Shown: positions 19,422 to 30,249 of the stretch, piece after piece
Layout: each line of letters opens with the position of its first letter
How positions within the stretch are numbered: the first letter of the stretch is position 1
DNA from: Phoronis australis
Taxonomy: Eukaryota > Phoronida > Phoronidae
Direction of reading: 5' to 3'
Length of the DNA stretch: 32,550 bases
Assembly: GCA_002633005.1 (NCBI GenBank)
Contig: NMRA01000930.1
Span: 1 to 32,550 of the forward strand
The notes under the pieces: model-generated
Seen by the model: only the letters and a program-made list of their open reading frames with translations
Told to the model about the DNA's origin: nothing
Databases searched by the model: none
Translations under genes and position numbers: made by a program

Positions 19422-22070
19422 ATCACTAGCCCGACTTTAAAAATATGTATTATCGGAAATAATTTTATTATCCACAATGGTACATGATAAAGTTACTGGT
19501 AGTTCACGTATACATGTACATGTATATATTCGATAACAGACCATCTTTCCATGACAGTTTCCCCGAGACAAGTTTTGCTGAACTCGACGTTTCAATTGTT
19601 TTAATGGTCCTAAAAGATACGAGAACTAATTGGCGGCAGTCTGATCTCGCGTCAGGAGTATTAAGTTGGTGTAAAAGGTGACCGATGCTCATGGCAATGA
19701 GGAAAGCACAAAAAGTCAATATTACAGACTCCATGTTCAAAACACATAACTAAAAATTATACGTGTCCGGTACTTCATCTCTCACGAGACACCGTGAGGG
19801 ATAACAAGGAAATTTTGCAATCAAGTGGGTCCTATTTAACACAACACAATGAAACATATATACTTTGAAAATGTTTCATCAAAATGTGTTGTTATGTTTT
19901 TGAGTTAACTGGGTGTCCGGCTGGCCGACTGAAATCCATACAAACGATTTCTGGTTTCTCAACTAACGAATGATAGGAAATACTTATTCCTTCCGCCCGT
20001 GACATCTGAGTGGTTTGAGCTACTTTTAGCTGCAAGTCACTAATCTCATTACTGAACTTGAAAACTGTCTCAAGGAAACGCAAGTCGTGTTTTTTCAGGA
20101 ATTAAATTGATATCAGGTTTCGGTTGACGCACCCTGTTTCGTTTTGCTTCCATACATGTACCAAACGCCAACAGCACTGATTGCGAAACGATAAGCAGGC
20201 ATCTAGAGAAAAGATTAGTTTTATATAAATGTGTGCGGCATCAATACTCAGTAAAAGATTAAGACCAAACTGGCAGATTTTCCCAACTTGTGGTAACACA
20301 TTTCCGTTTGATATGGAATTTTAAGCGGGCTTACAAGTTCGACTTCACAAAGAAACACATATTGGACTGGCTGTGTGACCAAAACTGACAAGATCTTCAT
20401 TTAATATTCTAAAATAGAGTTAAAATGAGGCAGCATACTCTTAATTTTGTTTTTGGTGATTGGCTGAACCAGTAGGTTTTATATTGAGTTAGCTAATATC
20501 AAAGTAGGACATTTTGACATATTAAATTCTTATTTCAACTTTAGTTCCCGCGGCTGTTAGAGCTTAGCCCAAAATAGTGTCCGGTCTTGTCTATGAACCC
20601 TTTTTAAAAATATCTGTGGGCGGGGTGGTCATAATTGTGATGGACAGACGAGAAGGGGTTGCCCTAAAATTGAAACGACTGAGGCAGAGTATGGTTGGAA
20701 AATTGTGACGATAAGGAACCGTTTATGTTACTGGGACCCCAAAATGTTTATATATGTGAATTAAGCTTAATACGGCATTGTCGATATTATTAGAGATTCT
20801 CATTTTCTCAATTTCATAGTTCACACAGAAACTCCAGAACTGTTTTTCCGAGTCTACTTACAGATAGTTTATTCAAAAGGCAAAGGGCGCCATCTCATAT
20901 ATTTTAAGAAGGATAACAGTATTCATTAGTTATACTGTGATCATAGGAACAAAAACATAACGAAGTATTCTACTTCTCTGTACGACAGTTTCCCTGTGCA
21001 TTGGTAAATGTCAGTCACTGCCCATTTAATTGATTAAGTCACTGGCCTCGATATCAGCGAATGACTGGCAGCTACTTGTAATAGTGTTATTTTAAAGCTC
21101 TGGTAAAAGGTGTGTTTTCGGCAGTTTTAAGTGATTTAAAAAACTGAGATGTATCAAATGGATCTGTTGGGGGTCATTAGCCCTCATTCGTTGGAAGCAC
21201 GGCACTCAAATTATTCTTCGTCCATTCATATCAATGTCATTGTGACTAGATGTCGTGTACTAATCAAGTGTTTAAGTGTCAGTCCACGGATCCACCGACC
21301 CCAGTACATGAAACAAGCACCAAGGTGGGGGTCAGCCATTGGGAACCATGTTTAGTCAGTCTAATAAAACATTATGGATTGGAGAAATTGGGTGAAGTAT
21401 GACATCACAAAATTTGGTGGTTTAGGAGATACTAGGGAAGTCTTCTGAGGGGCAAAATGATGCAATTTCTTGATGCGGAATGAGTCATTTTTTACTACAT
21501 TTTTCTACTGCAGTTTGTGCTTCAAATAGAAGCTTTTCTGAATAATTTTGATATCACATGAACGGTTCATGACAAATGTAAGTAAAAACGGCATAGACAC
21601 TACAATATCGGTAACACTGGAACTGTCGTTTACGTGGACTTACTTTTCGTGCTTGTTAAAAACCAGCAGTAAGTTATACCCTTATAGCGAAGCTGCCCCC
21701 ACGAGAAAACTGAAAATGATAACATGGGCATGTAAAAGATTTCATGCCCTTGAAATGAATACAAAATAAAAAAAAACTTTGTCAGCCCTTCAGTCAAGCT
21801 TGTAACAGGTATCTGAATTTCACTATTTTCAGACCCCACAGTGTGTGTTTGTCGTGTTGAACCAGACAGTAGTTGTGCGCCGTTTCTACGCATTAAAATG
21901 CCGTTGTATAATGCAGCAGTTAAAATACTTGGTTTGCTTAAATGTTTTTAATTAATTATAAGGATATAAACAGTACCCATCAAAATATGAAATTATACTA
22001 GATTTGTTCATGAGCTAATTTAATACCAAACTAAAGCATAAAATATTCGTTAGTAATGATGGCTGAGCTG
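19422..22070. other. Unassigned stretch with a tiny repeat C fragment
   Basis: CAAGGTGGGGGTCAGCC at 21318-21334 is the exact reverse complement of 17 bp inside repeat C (25852-25868), with weaker similarity around it. TACATGTA occurs at 19511, 19517 and 20153. No exon is supported. Confidence 0.45.
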
Positions 22071-22234
22071 GCGTGCGTTTAGTAGACGCTAGGACCTACG
22101 CTAGGACCTATGCTAGGACCTAGCTAAAACCTAGTCAAAGTCACGATTTCTCATTTAAAATACACGGCAATATATCACGTTATCTCGCGAAGTTCTGCTT
22201 TTTAGCGAGGTCCTAGCGTTACTGAACGGGAGGC
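22071..22234 (+). mobile_element. Inverted-repeat element B, copy 3
   Basis: Third copy, 164 bp: GCGTGCGTTTAGTAGACG at the left, ACTGAACGGGAGGC at the right. It is exactly 12 bp longer than the other two because the CGCTAGGACCTA unit is present three times instead of two (the third as TGCTAGGACCTA). It has more substitutions than copies 1 and 2 and lacks the CACGTG hexamer (CACGAT here). Confidence 0.93.
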
Positions 22235-25200
22235 TGAAGTGCAGCTTTGCGAATTTATCTATTTATCTGGCACTGCCGGTCGCATCAAATGTGGTATTTT
22301 TACAAATTTCCGAGAGGAACAACTTTGAAAACTCTTGGGAAATGCACAAGGAATATAGCAAGACATTTGAAAATCTTAAAAGTGAGGGGATGTGAAGGAA
22401 GTGGAACGTGTCCTGAGACTGAAGTAGTCTGTCTGGCTCGGTGCAGCGGGAGCTAGAATATCTACCGTAGTAGATTAACTAATCATCGTTACAACCCTCA
22501 ACATATATTGGTGTTGCTAAAGACACCAAGTACATCCACTGCACACAAGAGGGGAAATCCGACAGAGGTCTGAAAAGTGACCAAAGTTAAGATTCAACGT
22601 TCTGTTTCATGCGAGCTCAGGTAGGAATCACCAAAAAACCAGGATGGTAGCGAACTAGGGTGGGGGGATCTCGTACGGTTGCATTGGGGATTTTAGATGG
22701 TTTTGCTAGAAATTGCACAGCAAATGCATATTATACAGTGGCTGCTACTCAAGCGCATTAGAGTAACCACCTCTGTTAAAGCCGTGTTGTTTTTATTTGG
22801 TTGATCCCTATAACTATGACTGTGCACATGCAACAAAAGACATTTCCAATACATCTGACTGAATATAACTATGAATTTTCAAGAATATGCAGAAGCTGCC
22901 AGACAAAACAGGCTGGCTTAATGAAATTTCAGAGTGGGTCAAAAGAAAGCAAGTTAGATTTGCAGCCCATGGATACTGCTTGTAAAAATCTGTAACAAAT
23001 TTCGTAATTGCCTAAAATCGGTCAATTGTTTTATGTTTCAATTAATGTTATGAAGAGAAATTCAATGCACAACTCTTGCATTTCACAATGAACCCTGACA
23101 CATTGGTAGCGCGGATAATTGAAATCGGTTAAAAGGTAACATGCCACACTTCTGTTTTGTACCTTTGTCCTACAGACAGGTACTTAGAAATTCATTTGGT
23201 AAATTTTTATACTCAAATCTGAATGACTTACAGTATTTGTGATGTCTTCACTTTAGCTTGGTAGCCGAAATGGCCACATTAAATTTAATATGTTTAATTT
23301 TTTCATTAATAAAATTTTAGGAATCAGGAAAGGCTTATGCTGAAGAAGTGGTTTCTGCTGAAGTTGAAAACCTGCTTATTATTAGTAAAGGTTGGGTATG
23401 GAACAGTTCAAAACCAGCAAGAAGGTACCTTTCTGGACAACTAAGCGAGGGGGCTAGAGAGAGGCCAGAAGATGTGAGGAACGAGTCGGGGAAAAGTATT
23501 TGCCAAAGATTATTGGCTTATACCACAACAGGTACAAAGTAATTTGTTGAGATAGGCCACTCTCAGCAACTGTGGGGAAACTGGAATAGTTGAATGTAGG
23601 AGATATGACTGAGGAAGGGAAGTGTGCATTGGAACTAGAAAATCTGTGCTTTAAGATTGTCAAAGATGTAGCATTGTAAAAATTCATAGGGAGGAAACAG
23701 TACAGTGGCTGAACTTGTAAGTACTCAGGCGGATCTGCTAAATCCAGTGGTGGCATTATTATGATGGCAAATCTGGGTAGGGAAGTAGGCTTGTATGTTG
23801 TTGCAAGCTTTGTTTGCACCAGAACTGCTGTGTGCATGAACAGGACAATCTCAATTAACCTGTATTGAATTTTTATCCAGCCACCGATCATGATCCTGGG
23901 CCTGTGGATTAAGTTGGTGCAGCCACATGGTAATGGTACATTGTTCTTTTTGTTTAGCCACTGGATTTGTTTGGTCTGATAGGATTTCTAAGTGTGGCCA
24001 ACACATCTAGACGTTCGTTTTGTGATTTCTGACCACTGTACTGTTTCTTTTCCTTGAAATTGTGAAATTGATCTGATTTTATTTTGTTCGCATTTTATTT
24101 ACCATTATAGATTTTTGTTTGTAAATGAATATTTATTTGAGCCCCTGTTGCAGTTTGTCTGGTTTTATTCACTCATCTTTCTGCCTAGGTTGTAAATCCA
24201 CATTCCGTCCAGGAGGTAAAGTTTTGATTTAGACCATTTACCTCTATAAACTTTTCTCAATTTGTTCCTGATACAGATGGGAAGTGGTTTCTGGAATTGT
24301 AGCAAGTTGATAGTTTGCTATTCCTCGAGACCATGTTGTGTGTATAATATCACGCATTGATATACAAACCATCTTATAGAGCCTGGTCGCTAGCAAATGC
24401 ATATTGCCAGTTCTTTCAAAATTATAAATTTCTCAAAAGTGACCAGGAAATAATACCTATTTCATGATGGCAAGTTGTCTCAATCAAAAGCTGTTTTATG
24501 TGATAGTAGGCAGGTTTATATCCACTTCAAATGATTTTTTGTTGCAGTACCGAAAGGTGTTGGCACATTAGCTCTGAGACTCTTTAGTTTTTGGTGAACT
24601 GGCCATTTTATGGTTACCATGGGTAATTTTGTAACTGGTCTAGTATATAAGTACAACTGTAATCGCACGGCAATTGTAATGCATGCCATGTTGCAAAAGT
24701 ATTTTTTCCATGACCATTTCTTTGTAAAAATGCTGTCGAATTGGAAATGAAAAGCCAATTTTTTCATTTTGTGGTGGTTATTTTTGATAAAAACATTGAT
24801 GTGGTACCTATAGCTACCTCAAGTTTGTGGAGAAGAAGAAATTCATTGTGTTGCCATACTACATCACCTTATTTTATAGGTATTGTCTGGTGGATTTTGT
24901 CTTGTCATTCGAATGTTTTTAGAGAACTGCAAACCCGGTATTTCGTCAGGAAAACTTCTGCGACATTTTCTTTTAAGGCGTATGAAAAATTGTTGTCATG
25001 GCACTAAACTTATCATTCGTTTGATATTACAATGCACTGCATGAACATTTGATCAACAGAAAATCTAACTTGAATTGGTGTGAAGAAATACCCATGAGGA
25101 AGTTGCAAAGTATAACAACTGTAAATCAAAATAACTTACATTTGTCGACTTCATGTCTAACCCTGTTGACTGGGGAGGACATAATCGGCTTTTTAAAAAA

Positions 25201-25307
25201 AATGGAGAAATATGTGGTATCTAGGAGTACTACAGTTCTAGATGTTAAGTAGTAAAACATTCAAAACATTCAGTAGGAATAAACTCGTTGCAAAATATCG
25301 AAAAACA
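22235..25307. other. Unassigned stretch with one exon-like segment
   Basis: A possible short exon at 23322-23386 is listed separately. The region to about 25.2 kb is T-rich with several open frames (longest 145 codons on the - strand, 23454-23891), none with a recognisable domain. Confidence 0.45.
23322..23386 (+). other. Exon-like segment, unknown function
   Basis: A U-rich acceptor (AATAAAATTTTAG) precedes an open stretch with the predicted sequence ESGKAYAEEVVSAEVENLL, followed by donor-like ATTA/GTAAAG. The composition (Glu, Ala, Val, Lys) is like that of a helical protein segment. I do not recognise it, and no partner exon could be joined. Confidence 0.2.
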
Positions 25308-25990
25308 TTAAGGACAGTCTGATTTTACGTGCTCACGCAACGGTCTCAGATATTTGAAAATGTCTAATTTTAGTAAATTTGAGGTGCCAAAATGTATAAC
25401 TTATAAACTGGCTGACAAAGTTTTGTATTTTATACAATGAAAGTAACATGTTTCGTAAACATTTTGGCCAATTTTCATTCTCATAGCAGTGGGGGAAGAT
25501 TTGCTATAGCAGTGCATTGAGCATAACCTCAATATGGCATAACAGGGGCCAGTGTAGTAAAACAACTAAATGAGGGTGGTAAATCGGAATCTTTTTTTCA
25601 AGACATCTGTGTAACAATCTACAGGCACCAGTTAACAATGGCAAGTGAATAATAGTTCATGAGCTCTCATTCAAGGAAAAATTCAAACAGTTAAAATTGG
25701 ACTGTTTTTACAGCGTGAAAACATGGCTGCGAAGCAGTAAAATGTGTTTGAGCCTGTAACTTTGGAAAACGTAATATTGTGGGGAAATATTTTATCACTG
25801 TTTATAGATCCCATAGGACTACCTATGTGTCAAATTTGGTGAAAATCGGCTGACCCCCACCTTGCTGTTGGGTGGCTGGTGCTTTCGTGGACAAGCACTT
25901 AACAAATTAAATCAATCTTAAAAGTAAACCGTGCACTGAAACACACATTTTCTAATTTTGCCTGCTTTTTTGTCGACGCACCGTCCTTAA
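25308..25990. mobile_element. TTAA-bounded repeat C, full-length copy
   Basis: 683 bp starting TTAAGGACAGT and ending ACCGTCCTTAA, so both ends read TTAAGGAC-GT inward. Bounding TTAA is what piggyBac-type transposition leaves as target duplication, and the short matching ends would be their terminal repeats, so this may be a non-autonomous element of that kind. No transposase is encoded. Its interior recurs in the window: the 25829-25903 part at 1-75, the 25567 region at about 3950, and 17 bp inverted at 21318. The class assignment is inference from a short terminal match. Confidence 0.6.
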
Positions 25991-27818
25991 ACAAGGGTGG
26001 AACCATGAGGAAGTCAAATTGACCCTAATTTCCAGTTGTCTAGAGTTCAGCACTTCAAAATATCATATCAACACCACACAGCGATTACAAGTGTGCATTG
26101 TAAAGGTGGAGCTAAACATCAGTACTGAAAAGCTGCAGTTATGTCACATTTGCAACCTTGATCGAGGAAATGAGGCTGCGTGCAGCACAATGGCAAAAAA
26201 TGGAGGGTTCTGTTCCCCCACACATGATATCATATCTGTATACGACAACCGCGAATAAACCCACAAGTGGATTATTTCCCCATGGGTTTTGGCCGAATTG
26301 TAAATGAACGACGACCCACCGATTTTCACGACGTCACACTATATCTGATTCCGTTTGCCATAGAGACACAGCCTCCCAGAATCAGGAAGTACTGTATAAT
26401 TAACTTGGTTGAGAAAACATGTGACACGTCATATGCGTTATTTATAAACGGTTTCACCAACAACCTTGTGTAATTAAGACACATGGAGTGGAAAAATGTT
26501 CCCGAATCTTGTTTACTGGACAAACAACATAATTGTTCTAGACTGCATCCTCACTCACCTAATGAGAAAGGGCTCTGCCCACTTCCAATACGCGGACACA
26601 ATGCAAAATGGAAGTTACTTCCATTGTTTTGGAAATTCGTTTATCATGTTACCAACCAATCCAGTAACAATTAAATAAATAACAACTGATTAGGCATTGA
26701 CGAATTACAAAATAAAAACATTCGAAACATAGTTAATGTGTTGCTAACTTTTATTCTTTACACCCTGACAAACAGTAACGCCAAAATAAAAATGACAAAT
26801 TCACTATAATCACATACTGTTTCTATTTTTTAGAGTGTCTAAGTTTTCTTTTTCAAAATAAACTTCTTTGAGCAATAACAACATCACCATAAACAATATA
26901 CAGACACAGTGGGTCGTCGTTACCAGCATATTTTAAGGCCAGTTCTTTATCATGCAGTTGAAAATTCTTGTACCCTCACACCATTACATCACAAATAAAG
27001 TAAACAACACCTTCATGCATTTTCCAAAAGACAATCTTGGTTATTTACGAACTGAAACTCTTACGCGACTTGACCATTACAATGCACAATTAATTGAAAT
27101 CTTGCAAAATCTCACTGCGTTAAATCAGAACACGGGAGGAACCATGTTCAAAGGTTCACCCTTAAGATCTCAAGACTACTGAAATGAAAGTATACACAGT
27201 ATGAACGTACGATGCATGAAATGCTTTATTTCCGTCGATAACCGTCCAACGTTTTACGTAGAATTGTACTGTATACATTTTTAAAATCAAATAATAAAAA
27301 CCCATTTGTTTTGTGTTCACATGTATCTTCTGCAGTGAGGCATTATTTAAGTTACCTCGGATTTCCAAAAGTAAGAGGAAGATTAAGCCAAAATGAAACC
27401 CAGTCACCGAAATTGTTGGTCACATCCGGGGATAGCATTGTAAATTTGTGTGGTTTCATTTTGGTAATGCTCTTGTGACTCAACGGGCAACGTAACACTT
27501 TAGTTATGGCACCGACTTTAAAACTGCCTATAGTTTTTGCCAAGTGCCTTAGACACAGACTTTCACAACTAAGTTACGGTTGGGTATAAATACCTTGTAA
27601 AATGTGACGTACATGTACTTGCCCTGAGTGTGGAGATAACGCAATATTTTTATCTAGATAAATTATATGTCATTGGAAAATTTAAAAAAAAACAACAATT
27701 CCCTGCCTTTGCAGGCACAAAACAGAAACGCATAGTTGCTCCATTCAGAAAGTCGTCAGGTTAACGGGTGTCGTTTTAATATCTCCAGTATGGCCAACAC
27801 ACTGACCTAGTAAGACTA
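25991..27818. other. Unassigned stretch
   Basis: Open frames at 26019-26258, 26483-26678 and 26952-27182 (+) and 27162-27543 (-) have no recognised domains or convincing splice partners. The 76-codon frame at 26952-27182 has protein-like composition but an in-frame stop shortly upstream. TACATGTA occurs at 27610. Confidence 0.45.
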
Positions 27819-28013
27819 ATGGCTGCGCAAATTGTTTTAGTTAACCCGACTCCTCGACAAGGAAGTTTTGTTTCGTTTATATTCGAATCAACAGTTTCAA
27901 AGGACAGGAAACGCAGACCAAGCAGACTGTTGAGCGTTTATCATGAGGAGGACGTGGTAGCATGTTGTCCAGTAGGATGGAGGTTATTTGCTGGTTGTTT
28001 GTGTCCATATTTT
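27819..28013 (+). CDS. Possible first coding exon, unknown protein
   Basis: An ATG at 27819 opens 65 codons that end exactly in phase 0 at a consensus donor, TTT/GTAAGT (28014). The segment has a basic middle (KDRKRRPSR) and a Cys/aromatic-rich end (CCPVGWRLFAGCLCPYF). If not spliced, the frame runs on to 28115 through a membrane-like stretch (LGVLLLSTLVLW). I do not recognise the protein. The start context is mediocre, with pyrimidine at -3 and G at +4. No downstream acceptor with a matching exon was found before the window end, so this may be chance. Confidence 0.25.
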
Positions 28014-28115
28014 GTAAGTATTCCCTGCCTGGGTGTGTTGTTACTCTCTACTCTCGTGCTGTGGGAATGCTATTTAGCAAAAGGGTTCGTTGGCACTGCG
28101 CAAACTAATTGTTGA

Positions 28116-28668
28116 AGCGAATATTTAACTGTACTTCCTTACGTTAAGGTTAGATTGGTAAATTGAAAGCGAAAATCAATTATATTTCCTTGGTGCTTTG
28201 ATGACAACGCCAATATAACGAAGTATGCCCATTTTTAAATTCAGAACGCCTGTGCGTGTGTCTAAGCTGCGGTACTCAGCGTGCAACTGTAAATTGTCTG
28301 TACACGGCAGTTTGAGGTCACTACCGCAAGCATTCCCTGTTTACGCATGACGACCTCGGGTGACCCTCATGACGAATCCACTGAGGGTGTTACGAAGCGT
28401 CTTACGGTGTTCTCAAACAATTAGTACCTTTGCGCCAGTTAAAACATGCTAAATATTCAGCTCGCCTAATTGATTTTTGAACGCACAGATATGGTCTTTT
28501 AGCAAAAAGTAATATTGTTACTGTTTGCGCATCTATAGTCATTACAGTACTCATTTCCGTACGCGTATGAATTTCATGTTGCCGATTTGTATCAAGCGAT
28601 CATGTTATGGTTATGTAGGACGTGATCGAAAAATCTGTACATTTGGCCAAATATTTTCAAAACTATAG
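28116..28668. other. Unassigned stretch
   Basis: No gene recognised. A somewhat CpG-richer patch at 28250-28400 has no open frame of note. Confidence 0.5.
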
Positions 28669-29116
28669 AGTGTCAGACGATTGACTGTGGGTTTGTTTAA
28701 AAGGTAGCTATGCTTTGAGATTGTGCGTAGATGGAGAGTGAATAATCAAATCCAGTAATTAATTTATTATATGATAACCTCTAATTAGACAAGTGAAACC
28801 TGCTGTTAATTAAGTAACCAACTACAAAGAAAAGTAGCTACACTAGCGGCCTCTTTAAAGATTACTTTAATAAATCAACCCAAATAATCAAATGTCTTAT
28901 CTGCTATCCAAGCTAGGACTCTCCACTTGTTGGCTGTCTGTCCTGTTGGTGAATCTTCGAACTACACACACTGTATAGCGACAGTGTACTAGCTGGTCAC
29001 CGTCTCTGGTGATGCAACACTTGCAGGCAGTTTCTTCCACCCGCGATTGTTCTTGCTGGTCACAGTCTCTGGCTGTTGACGCAACATTTCAGGTAGTATC
29101 TTACTACCCACGATAC
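28669..29116 (+). repeat. Dispersed repeat A, copy 2, with internal tandem unit
   Basis: Direct copy of 3211-3613, about 25 kb away. The 63-bp unit beginning GCTGGTCAC.GTCTCTGG occurs twice in tandem (28992-29054 and 29055-29116), whereas copy 1 has one unit and stops at the start of the next. The family therefore contains a tandem array of variable length. Sequence beyond 29116 (to about 29345) has no partner beside copy 1. Confidence 0.9.
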
Positions 29117-30055
29117 AATTGACAAGTTCTTAGTTAACTTCCTGTTCGTTAACCCTTGTCCTTGGCAAGATCCTTTCTATAATCTTCCACGAGATGGCTC
29201 CGTCGTACAATTGCTTCTGTACACCGTAGCAAGTCTTTATGCTTCGACTACTTTAGCGCATCTGATTATCTTGTTGATTTCTTGTTGATAATATAGCATT
29301 CTACTTATTTAGTGATTGGCTAATAAAAACCACATGATCATATCCAATCATATTATTGGATGTTACAATTTTTTCTCAGAATTTTCTAGATTTTGACGTT
29401 AAAGTACATGTCAAAAAGTCTGACCCCATGATTTAAAAGTACATATGCACAAATTTTGGGTAAATTAAAATGGATCTATTCTTAATAATTTCTTAATCAA
29501 TATTAATTCTGACAAAGAGTTTAACTCCGCAAAAGCATAAATTTTCTGAAAAAACACCGTAGAATTTAATTTCGAACTTCATAACAATTTGTTACTAATT
29601 AAGTCACGTGACCTTGCGTTTTTAAGAAAAATAGCAAAACAGACAAGTACATTTGTAGCAAAACAACAAGATCATTAACATGACCACGCTTCGTATAACA
29701 TAAGTGTTCAAGATAATACCTTAAACGCAGTGAATTTTTCTGAATTATCGTTTCTTTTTTGTTTATGCAACTTAAATTTCATTTCATAAAAATCATATCA
29801 CCCATGTTTTACTAGCCCCTGATGCAAAAGTGGATATTTTTAAAGACAATTCGTGATAGCGTAGTATCTGAAAGTTTTAAGCGAATCCTATCAGCCATAA
29901 CCGAGATAAAATTTACGATGTTCCAAACCTGGCCAAAATTCGGTATTTTCCTACCGTCCTACATAACATTAACGAACGTGCTATTGATTGTGTAAGGAAC
30001 AAGTAAGTTTCGAGGTATAATATACCAAAAATTACCTCAATTTAACTCAATTTAC
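29117..30055. other. Unassigned AT-rich stretch
   Basis: No exon or repeat recognised. If the - strand exon to the right is real, this would be its downstream intron. Confidence 0.45.
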
Positions 30056-30249
30056 CTGTCACGGACAGGATCATTGGAGATAGGTTGTTGCATTAATCCC
30101 CTCCCCAGGCCATCCTCGTGACAGCAGAAGGTGCAGTACTCCAGGGATGACGTTGGGTGCAGGCATCTTGTTCGACGACACATGGACACGGTTTTTATTG
30201 ACATAAAGTACACTTCCTCAGGGATCAAAGGAACGCGTACCGTAACATT
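30056..30249 (-). CDS. Internal exon candidate, cysteine-containing protein
   Basis: On the - strand a 194-nt segment is bounded by an acceptor (TTATTTCACTCGCAG) and a donor (GACAG/GTAAATTG). Only one frame is open across it. It reads NVTVRVPLIPEEVYFMSIK at the start, then MCRRTRC, then EYCTFCCHEDG, and ends two bases into a codon. Base composition is more GC-rich than the flanks. The C-x2-CC cluster after spaced Cys is a little like the end of three-finger (Ly6/uPAR) domains, but their usual D-x-C-N ending is missing, so I assign no function. The other exons were not identified. Confidence 0.4.

Noticed and set aside
23454-23891. 145-codon open frame on the - strand, one of the longest in the window
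   Set aside because: No recognisable motif. The opposite strand has the exon-like segment at its edge, and length alone is not strong evidence in AT-moderate DNA.
26952-27182. 76-codon open frame with protein-like composition
   Set aside because: An in-frame stop shortly upstream and no splice partner; no family recognised.
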